Assembly: GCA_964654015.1 (NCBI GenBank)
Contig: CAZZHQ010000121.1
Location: 1 to 7,387, forward strand
From: JAUUZT01 sp964654015
GTDB taxonomy: Bacteria > Chloroflexota > Dehalococcoidia > GIF9 > AB-539-J10
Length of the DNA: 7,387 nucleotides
Direction: 5' to 3'
Position 1 is the stretch's first letter. Each line of letters begins with the position of its first letter. The notes below the pieces were generated by a model. That model ran no database searches. It was not told the origin of the DNA and was given only the letters and a program-made list of their open reading frames with translations. Positions 1-4,350 of the stretch are shown piece by piece. The position numbers and the translations under genes are program-made.

Positions 1-11
1 TTTATCTATCC

Positions 12-39
12 TTGACAGTTTTCAATTCAGTGATAGAAT
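12..39 (+). promoter_or_regulatory. Strong sigma70-type promoter with extended -10
   Basis: A perfect -35 box TTGACA lies at 12-17 and a -10 box TAGAAT at 34-39, with a 16 bp spacer. A TG dinucleotide at 31-32, one base before the -10, makes it an extended -10 element. Transcription should begin near 46. It sits directly before the lipoprotein-nuclease pair and is the only near-consensus promoter I found in the window. Because the transcript would begin about 5 nt before the GTG at 51, that GTG is unlikely to be a real start codon. Not seen: any operator palindrome overlapping it. Confidence 0.75.
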
Positions 40-77
40 GAAATTGAGCAGTGGCAATCTTTATAGATTGCTCCTGC

Positions 78-81
78 GGGA
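78..81 (+). promoter_or_regulatory. Possible ribosome binding site for alternative GTG start at 87
   Basis: GGGA lies 5 nt before an in-frame GTG at 87-89 and is the only reasonable Shine-Dalgarno match before any candidate start of the first lipoprotein gene. Using it would add 14 residues ahead of the signal peptide, giving a protein of 203 residues. It conflicts with the more typical signal length obtained from ATG 129. Confidence 0.35.
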
Positions 82-128
82 TAATTGTGCCAGGTTTTAT
101 TATCGATATGCTGGTTAATAAGCGTTCT

Positions 129-698
129 ATGCTAAAAATAGCTTTAGTGGGTGATAGGAGAACCCTAATTCTTGGTGTTATCGCGGTATCTTTTTTTACT
201 ATCTTTTTTTCTGGCTGTTCAGCTTCGACAGATGAGTTAACCGAGGCCTATCAGAGTGGTTACGAGCAGGGTAAGTTGGCTGGATATGAAGAAGGGTATG
301 ATGCCGGTTTGGCCTTCAAAAAGGATTATGGCAATCCATCATCTGTATTACCAGTGCCGTCAACCAGTCCTGTTTCTTCGGTGTATTCAGGGGATGAATT
401 TTCATGGGAAGTCGCTATAGACCATGTTGGCGAGATAACTACTATCTGTGGACCGGTTATCGGCACACACTGGGCCAGCAGCAGTAATGGCAAGCCGACA
501 TTCATCAACGTGGGCAAGGACTACCCCTCATCTGACAGATTTGTTGTGCTAATCTGGGACGACCATCGAAGTGCATTTCCACAGCCACCTGAAGACTATT
601 ACCAGGGTAAAATGATATGTGTAACGGGACTGGTCCAGGAATACGACGGATGCGCGGAGATTGTCATTTCAGACCCTGAGCAGATTGAAATACAGTAA
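129..698 (+). CDS. OB-fold-like lipoprotein, partner of the downstream nuclease
   Basis: Predicted exported lipoprotein of 189 residues. From the ATG at 129, residues 1-30 form a classic signal: basic n-region (DRR at 9-11), hydrophobic stretch 12-27, and lipobox F-S-G-C with the lipidated Cys at 30. Residues 41-60 are a Gly/Tyr-rich repeat of the YxxGYxxGxxAGYxxGYxAG type, which resembles the Yae1-like repeat pattern. A Pro/Ser-rich linker at 68-86 follows, then a compact beta-rich domain (about 94-189) containing ICGPVIGTH, FINVGKDYP and ICVTGLVQEYDG, which I read as an OB-fold-like nucleic-acid-binding domain. The open frame extends up to GTG 51, but the promoter places the transcript start near 46. 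Alternative starts are GTG 87, which has the best ribosome-binding site (GGGA at 78-81), and ATG 108. I chose 129 for signal-peptide shape; the true start is uncertain. The gene ends 4 nt before the nuclease gene, so the two are probably co-transcribed and translationally coupled. The specific function is unknown; nucleic-acid binding is inference. Confidence 0.8.
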   Translation: MLKIALVGDRRTLILGVIAVSFFTIFFSGCSASTDELTEAYQSGYEQGKLAGYEEGYDAGLAFKKDYGNPSSVLPVPSTSPVSSVYSGDEFSWEVAIDHVGEITTICGPVIGTHWASSSNGKPTFINVGKDYPSSDRFVVLIWDDHRSAFPQPPEDYYQGKMICVTGLVQEYDGCAEIVISDPEQIEIQ

Positions 699-702
699 TC
701 GC

Positions 703-1158
703 ATGCGTTATATAGCCATTGCGCTGATTTTTCTTATTATGGGTAGTGTCGCAGGCTTTCTTGTGGGATGTGATGGTGATACAGCGGCATACGAAGAGGC
801 ACTGGTCACGAGAGTCATTGATGGAGATACCGTGGAACTTCTAGATGGACAGCGTGTACGGTATCTTTGTATAGATACGCCTGAGCTGGGTGAGGATTAC
901 TATGATGAGGCTAGCAGACGAAACAGGGAACTGGTAGAGGGTAAGATCGTAGAGCTGTGGACCGGTCTGGAAGACCGTGATGTCTATGGTCGACTTCTGA
1001 GGTTTGTCTTTGTTGACGGCACCTTTGTCAATGCTGAACTGGTAGCAGAAGGACTGGCAACAGCATATATATTTAATTCCGATGAACGCTACAGCCAGCT
1101 ATTTGTTCAGCTTGAGGAATATGCCAAAATGAAAGATGTTGGGTTGTGGAGTCAGTAG
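703..1158 (+). CDS. Thermonuclease (staphylococcal nuclease family) lipoprotein
   Basis: SNase-fold endonuclease of 151 residues, expected to cleave DNA and RNA in a Ca2+-dependent way outside the cytoplasmic membrane. Residues 1-22 form a signal segment and FLVGC gives a lipidated Cys at 23. The nuclease domain spans about 33-150. The family catalytic set is visible: D40 and D42 in VIDGDTV, R53, D58 and E61 in RYLCIDTPE, and R97 in DVYGR. These match R35, D40, E43 and R87 of the staphylococcal enzyme in order and spacing, and the domain closes with the usual VGLWSQ. The frame is open back to TTG 661, but that would overlap the upstream gene and bury the signal peptide, so ATG 703 is preferred. 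There is no clear ribosome binding site; with the upstream stop 4 nt away, coupled translation is likely. Probable jobs are nucleic-acid scavenging or defence against incoming DNA; these are inferences from location and family. Confidence 0.9.
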   Translation: MRYIAIALIFLIMGSVAGFLVGCDGDTAAYEEALVTRVIDGDTVELLDGQRVRYLCIDTPELGEDYYDEASRRNRELVEGKIVELWTGLEDRDVYGRLLRFVFVDGTFVNAELVAEGLATAYIFNSDERYSQLFVQLEEYAKMKDVGLWSQ

Positions 1159-1166
1159 CAGCTGGT

Positions 1167-1595
1167 TTACATCAGACCATAAGCGGCATTATACAGAGGA
1201 ATGATAAATGGTCGCTTCAGCAGGATATCGCAAATATTTGCCGAAAACGTCCTGAACATTGCATAGCTTGTTATTGATAACCCCGTTGGCGCAAGAGGCG
1301 AAAGCAGGATAAGTCCAGCAGCATGACCCAGCTCGGCAAGTTTTTGGGCTATCATTGTGCCCATACTGTGACCAATGAGAAAGGGCTTCTATTTCATATT
1401 GCCTAGCTCCGCTTCCACTTGCTTGACATAATCCATAACATGAACGTTATTTAGCTTATCTTTTGAGTCACGATGATATAAGAGGTTTATCGCAGTAGTA
1501 CCGAATCCCTTGCTGGTAAAGAAGCCGCTGTAGTTATCCCAGAAGGAGGATGTAGACCACATACCATGAATGAGGACAATGTTCGTTCTCACCAT
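1167..1595 (-). pseudogene. Alpha/beta-hydrolase pseudogene (internal TAG, C-terminus missing)
   Basis: Remnant of an alpha/beta-hydrolase fold protein read leftward from ATG 1595. Residues 1-68 contain the first strand and oxyanion region (IVLIHGMW). Codon 69 (1391-1389) is TAG in the same frame. Reading resumes without a shift as KPFLIGHSMGTMIAQ, the nucleophile elbow G-H-S-M-G with the catalytic Ser at codon 77, and runs to a TAA at 1169-1167. A single nonsense change therefore separates two clearly collinear halves. The total is about 142 codons, against roughly 250-280 for the family, so the region with the acid and histidine of the triad is absent. The missing part would lie where the nuclease gene now ends (stop at 1156-1158), which suggests a rearrangement junction near 1160-1167. 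It cannot encode a working hydrolase even with readthrough. It lies 58 nt downstream of yjbQ on the same strand. Confidence 0.85.
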
Positions 1596-1653
1596 TCTAT
1601 TCTACTATATGGAGCCCTGATGGCAAGAAAAATTCGCCTTATTAACCAGGGGG

Positions 1654-2058
1654 CTACCGGGAGTCTGGCATAACTTTTACCAGCACGGTGCGATTCCTGG
1701 GGCCGTCGAACTCACAGAAGAAGATGCCCTGCCAGGTACCAAGGAGCAGGTTGCCATCTTCAATGACGACTGTTGCGGAATTGCCAATGATGCTTGCCTT
1801 GATGTGGGCAGGAGAGTTTCCCTCACGGTGGCTGTAGTGGACGTGCTGGGGGGCAAGAGAATCCAGTCCATCAATTATGTCCTTTACGACATCGGGGTCG
1901 GCGTTTTCATTGATTGTTATCGCTGACGTGGTGTGGAGAGTGATAACGTGGCATATTCCGCTTTTGATGGAGCTTTTAGCTACGGCGCTCTTCACCTGCG
2001 GGGTGATGTCCTGAAACTCAAACCTTGATTCTGTTTGTATGTTTATCCTGTTCAGCAT
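1654..2058 (-). CDS. yjbQ: YjbQ/UPF0047 family protein (secondary thiamine-phosphate synthase-like)
   Basis: Complete cytoplasmic protein of 134 residues, the usual size for the UPF0047 (YjbQ) family. Members form compact trimers; some have weak thiamine-phosphate synthase activity, and the physiological role is unsettled. The hallmark motifs are in order: HTTSA at 42-46, NENADPDV at 50-57, HREGNSPAHIK at 77-87 (candidate metal-binding His 77 and 85), and GTWQGIFFCEFDGPR at 107-121. No key residue appears missing. The start is ATG 2058, with only a weak purine-rich leader before it. It follows the small membrane-protein gene by 61 nt on the same strand and precedes the hydrolase pseudogene, so the three may have formed one transcript. 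Family assignment is firm; the biochemical role here is not. Confidence 0.95.
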   Translation of the reverse strand: MLNRINIQTESRFEFQDITPQVKSAVAKSSIKSGICHVITLHTTSAITINENADPDVVKDIIDGLDSLAPQHVHYSHREGNSPAHIKASIIGNSATVVIEDGNLLLGTWQGIFFCEFDGPRNRTVLVKVMPDSR

Positions 2059-2119
2059 ATCCAGCTACTTACTTCGCAGGGCTACCTGCCGGGCAGAATT
2101 ATCCAGCATCGATATTAGC

Positions 2120-2344
2120 TTATTCCCAATCATCCCAGTCGTCCGTTTCATCGGTGTTCTGATTATGCGCTTTCGTCAGTCTGATGCCAAGTGAAATTAA
2201 TGTAATCGCTATTACTATGCGAAAAACAATGAAAGCCGTATTAAGCAGCAAGTAATAATCGAGGGCTATGATAGAGAACAACTCTGCCCCCAGCATAACT
2301 ATTCCGAAAACAAGTAAAATTACGCCTGTAATTCGTCGCCACAT
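2120..2344 (-). CDS. Small two-helix membrane protein with acidic tail
   Basis: Hypothetical integral membrane protein of 74 residues. Residues 5-27 and about 31-56 are strongly hydrophobic and form two predicted transmembrane helices joined by a very short turn around D29-Y31. Positive residues R3, R4, R55 and K58 flank the helices, so both ends probably face the cytoplasm. The last 12 residues are acidic and aromatic (DETDDWDDWE), a possible interaction tail. The start is well supported by a ribosome binding site AAAGGT (complement of 2350-2355) 5 nt before ATG 2344. I do not recognise a named family. It is the first gene of the leftward group with yjbQ. Its presence as a translated gene is likely, given the RBS and clean topology; its function is unknown. 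Confidence 0.7.
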   Translation of the reverse strand: MWRRITGVILLVFGIVMLGAELFSIIALDYYLLLNTAFIVFRIVIAITLISLGIRLTKAHNQNTDETDDWDDWE

Positions 2345-2349
2345 AAGTT

Positions 2350-2355
2350 ACCTTT
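2350..2355 (-). promoter_or_regulatory. Ribosome binding site of the small membrane protein gene
   Basis: On the minus strand AAAGGT lies 5 nt before the ATG at 2344. It supports both the reality of the 74-residue gene and its start. Confidence 0.6.
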
Positions 2356-2410
2356 AGTATAGCAATAATATGGAGGTAGAGTGGATGCCATCACTACGTC
2401 CCCCTTTAGC

Positions 2411-2452
2411 ATTCCTGCCAAACCTGTGCCTGCGAAAGCAGGTAACATGAAT
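2411..2452. repeat. Palindromic intergenic repeat, copy 1 (degenerate outer stem)
   Basis: The core CCTGC-GAAA-GCAGG (2429-2442) is a perfect 5 bp stem with a GAAA loop. It is flanked by an imperfect outer inverted repeat, ATTCCTGCC at 2411-2419 against AACATGAAT at 2444-2452. The second copy at 4203-4244 shares nearly every base, including the stretch AAACCTGTGCCTGCGAAAG. This copy lies in the divergent spacer between the small membrane-protein gene and the TPR gene, and would form a hairpin on either transcript. It has no T-tract, so it is not an obvious intrinsic terminator. Confidence 0.85.
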
Positions 2453-2483
2453 CCAGGGAGGGGGCGTATCTGTTGCTCTCCCT

Positions 2484-2512
2484 TTGGCTCTGCTATGCCA
2501 CAACTATGTTAT
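2484..2512 (+). promoter_or_regulatory. Weak candidate promoter for the TPR-pRiA4b gene
   Basis: TTGGCT at 2484-2489 and TGTTAT at 2507-2512 are 17 bp apart, with AT-rich sequence continuing to 2520. Both boxes are only partial matches to the sigma70 consensus. The position, about 50 nt before the preferred start at 2564, is sensible, but AT-rich DNA gives such matches by chance. Confidence 0.3.
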
Positions 2513-2551
2513 TATTATAAGCATGAATTCACCCAAATGCTAATCAATCTC

Positions 2552-2559
2552 TTGGAGGA
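2552..2559 (+). promoter_or_regulatory. Strong ribosome binding site fixing the TPR gene start
   Basis: TTGGAGGA ends 4 nt before ATG 2564, with the GGAGG core 5-6 nt away. It is the best Shine-Dalgarno sequence in the window and decides the start of the TPR-pRiA4b gene against the upstream in-frame GTG at 2381. Confidence 0.85.
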
Positions 2560-2563
2560 CTCA

Positions 2564-3736
2564 ATGGAAAAGATTAGTGGCGAACTGGAAGCTCTGTTTT
2601 ACAAAGCTGCAGACTATAGCAACAATGGCAATTATGACAAAGCTATTGCCATTTACCAGGATATCCTCAATAGATATAAGGACGACGATAATGCTTGTGC
2701 ATATTCGTATGCCCGCATTGGTGATATATATCTAATTTTAAAGAAACTTAATCTGGCTGAAGACTACCTCAGGAAGTCCCTTAGCTATGACCCACTCAAC
2801 TCAGTTACCCACTACTTATTAGGTTTCACTTATTCCACTTCCAGGCAGTGGGATAAGGCTATCAAGGAGTTTGAAGTCTCATTGAAGCAGGAGCCAGACG
2901 AAGCGGAATACCTGCGAGGAATGGGTTGGGCTCTCTGGAGTGCTGGCAGAAAAGACGAGGGTCTGAAATACATGAATAGGGCTTTTAGCAATGCCCCGCA
3001 CAATGATAACATACTCACAGACTTTGCTGTCATCTACTTAGAAAGTGGTAATTCTGATAAAGCAGTGGAGTTCGCCGAACGAGCGATCCAGGCGAACCCG
3101 AATAACACATTAGCCACAGATGTACTAAATGCCACCCTCCGTTTCAGGGAACGCTTTCAGACAGGATATCGATTCACATCCGAGAACTACTATGACATCT
3201 ACGAGATGAAGGTGAGCCTTAAGGATTACCGACCTCCTATCTGGAGGCGTTTTCATGTACCAGGCCGTATCACTCTCTACAAACTTCATCGTGTTCTGCA
3301 AACGGTTATGGGATGGGACAATTATCACCTGTATGAATTTCGGGTTGGCGAACAACGTTACGGCGAGCCTGACCCTGACCATCAGGTTGAAGTAAAGAGC
3401 GCCAGACGTTTCAAGGTAGACGATGTATTCACTATTGAGGGCGCCAGGTTTACATATATTTACGACTTTGGCGATGGGTGGATACACCAGGTACTTATAG
3501 AAAGGATATTGCTCTCGGAGAAGGAATTGAAGTGTCCCGTATGCATCGAAGGAAAGCGGGCATGCCCACCTGAGGACTGTGGGGGTACCGGAGGTTATGC
3601 TAACTTGCTCAGAATCATAGGCAATCCACAAGATGAGGAATACAAGAGAATGATGGAGTGGTTGGGAGGCGGATTCGACCCCAAACATTTTGATATGGAT
3701 GCGGTTAATCGAGGGTTAAAACGTATAGGGAGATAG
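2564..3736 (+). CDS. TPR repeat protein fused to a pRiA4b ORF-3-like domain
   Basis: Cytoplasmic protein of 390 residues with two clear parts. Residues about 11-180 hold roughly five TPR units, seen as repeated patterns such as NYDKAIAIYQDIL (23-35), WDKAIKEFEVSL (96-107) and SDKAVEFAERAI (164-175), ending in Pro-containing turns. Residues about 214-388 match the plasmid pRiA4b ORF-3-like family: RPPIWRRFHVPG (223-234), LHRVLQTVMGW (241-251), YIYDFGDGWIHQV (298-310), ACPPEDCGG (333-341) and WLGGGFDPKHFD (366-377). Four cysteines (324, 327, 334, 339; C-x2-C-x6-C-x4-C) could bind a metal. This family is often found as a passenger of mobile elements or plasmids, and its biochemical role is unknown. 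The open frame begins at GTG 2381, but its first 61 codons would translate a palindromic repeat and lack an RBS; ATG 2564 follows TTGGAGGA. The gene stands alone, divergent from the membrane-protein gene. A scaffold or adaptor role is inference from the TPRs. Confidence 0.9.
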   Translation: MEKISGELEALFYKAADYSNNGNYDKAIAIYQDILNRYKDDDNACAYSYARIGDIYLILKKLNLAEDYLRKSLSYDPLNSVTHYLLGFTYSTSRQWDKAIKEFEVSLKQEPDEAEYLRGMGWALWSAGRKDEGLKYMNRAFSNAPHNDNILTDFAVIYLESGNSDKAVEFAERAIQANPNNTLATDVLNATLRFRERFQTGYRFTSENYYDIYEMKVSLKDYRPPIWRRFHVPGRITLYKLHRVLQTVMGWDNYHLYEFRVGEQRYGEPDPDHQVEVKSARRFKVDDVFTIEGARFTYIYDFGDGWIHQVLIERILLSEKELKCPVCIEGKRACPPEDCGGTGGYANLLRIIGNPQDEEYKRMMEWLGGGFDPKHFDMDAVNRGLKRIGR

Positions 3737-4004
3737 GAATTACAATGGTGAAGGGGTTTGTTCCACGTCTGAGGGCAGATACAAGGTTCGATCCTGGGAG
3801 ATTGGGGCACCACTCTACTGCTGAAGTTAGCTCATGCATGGCAAAGCATCCAATTTGTATCTAGCCTGTCTGTTGTTTCCGCTATCCTGGAGATTGTCCA
3901 TGTCTCTCCATAGATGGCTATGCCTTTTGTCATGCCTTCGGCTCGAAATGATATCGATGTGTCTCCTCCCTCCCTTGTCATTGCGAGGTAGCCTTTCATG
4001 CCTT

Positions 4005-4040
4005 GTCATCCTTGAGGGAGCATAAGCGACCGAAGGATCT
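4005..4040. repeat. Decayed inverted-repeat element (ATCCTT/AAGGAT type)
   Basis: ATCCTT at 4008-4013 pairs with AAGGAT at 4033-4038 around GAGGGAGCATAAGCGACCG. The pattern resembles a dispersed palindromic element seen in many anaerobe genomes, of the form GTCATCC-TGAGGGAGC-GAAGCGACC-GAAGGATCTC, here with a few changes. The family comparison is from memory and not checked. Confidence 0.55.
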
Positions 4041-4051
4041 CACTCCATCAT

Positions 4052-4085
4052 CGTCATTGTGAGGAGTGCAGCGACGAAGCAATCT
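4052..4085. repeat. Decayed inverted-repeat element (CATTG...GCAAT type)
   Basis: ATTGT at 4056-4060 pairs (one G-T) with GCAAT at 4079-4083 around GAGGAGTGCAGCGACGAA. The left half, GTCATTGYGAGG, recurs at 3977-3988 and 4275-4286 as isolated half-copies, so the region holds at least three traces of one family. The layout resembles a common dispersed element, TCATTGCGAGGAGC-GAAGCGACGAAGCAATC. Confidence 0.6.
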
Positions 4086-4140
4086 GGGCAGACGTGGCGT
4101 GGAGGCAACAGGTCTTGTATTTATGACTTTGAATTTGTTT

Positions 4141-4168
4141 AGGATTTAGTAATTAGGATTTAGAATTT
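4141..4168. repeat. Short AT-rich tandem direct repeat
   Basis: AGGATTTAG occurs at 4141-4149 and again at 4155-4163, giving two imperfect 14 bp units in an AT-rich tract (about 4121-4170) that stands out from the GC-rich repeats either side. Two units only; no function is visible. Confidence 0.5.
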
Positions 4169-4202
4169 AATATCCTGTGTCCTTCCTGCCTTCCTCTTTG
4201 TC

Positions 4203-4244
4203 ATTCCTGCTAAACCTGTGCCTGCGAAAGCAGGTAGCAGGAAT
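4203..4244. repeat. Palindromic intergenic repeat, copy 2 (intact)
   Basis: Outer inverted repeat ATTCCTGCT (4203-4211) and AGCAGGAAT (4236-4244) is perfect over 9 bp. Inside it is a second perfect stem, CCTGC/GCAGG (4221-4225, 4230-4234), with a GAAA tetraloop. It is the better-preserved partner of the copy at 2411-2452. It lies about 110 bp past the stop of the 639-residue gene and could form a transcript-end hairpin, although no T-tract follows on either strand. Confidence 0.85.
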
Positions 4245-4350
4245 CTACCCGGGTATTGCGAATGCGTTTCCCCCGTCATTGCGAGGAACTGGAAAGACTG
4301 AAAAGCGAATGGCGGCGGACTTGACGGCTATCAGTTACTATGGTTGCTGT

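Larger units (their letters stand above)
3737..4350. other. Gene-free intergenic region rich in decayed repeats
   Basis: About 610 bp without a credible gene between the convergent TPR and 639-residue genes. A 39-codon frame (3745-3864) begins 8 nt after the TPR stop behind a weak AGGA, but it has no recognisable content. Open frames at 3834-4025 and 4177-4368 mainly translate repeats. What the region does hold is inverted-repeat debris: two elements around 4005-4085, an isolated half-element at 3978-3988 and another at 4275-4288, a short AT-rich direct repeat at 4141-4168, and the palindrome at 4203-4244. No T-tract terminator was found for either flanking gene. Confidence 0.7.

Noticed and set aside
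661..702. TTG start for the thermonuclease at 661
   Set aside because: It overlaps the upstream gene and would put 14 polar residues before a good lipoprotein signal that begins at ATG 703.
1389..1391. TAG in the hydrolase as a recoded (for example pyrrolysine) codon
   Set aside because: The gene also lacks its C-terminal half, and no recoding signal or machinery is visible, so simple pseudogenisation explains it.
1613..1656. AGCCCTG ... CAGGGGGCT inverted repeat between yjbQ and the hydrolase remnant
   Set aside because: The stem needs a bulge, the loop is over 25 nt and no T-tract follows.
2356..2364. TGCTATACT, an extended -10-like sequence on the minus strand before the 74-residue gene
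   Set aside because: It is immediately next to the RBS, so a transcript starting there would begin downstream of that site; no -35 match at the right distance.
2455..2483. Hairpin AGGGAG/CTCCCT followed by three T residues
   Set aside because: 17 nt loop, 6 bp stem and short T run make a poor terminator, and no plus-strand gene ends upstream of it.
2381..2563. N-terminal extension of the TPR-pRiA4b protein from the in-frame GTG at 2381
   Set aside because: It translates the palindromic repeat, is rich in Pro/Gly/Cys, and competes with a strong RBS-backed ATG at 2564.
3125..3688. 187-residue open frame on the minus strand inside the TPR-pRiA4b gene
   Set aside because: Antisense shadow of a well-supported domain, with no RBS or recognisable motif.
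3773..3808. GGTTCGATCC followed by a CACCA-like end, resembling a tRNA T-loop and 3' end
   Set aside because: The flanking bases do not form a T-stem, and no acceptor, D or anticodon arms are found upstream.
3745..3864. 39-codon open frame just after the TPR gene with a weak AGGA before ATG
   Set aside because: No recognisable content, runs into repeat debris, length expected by chance.
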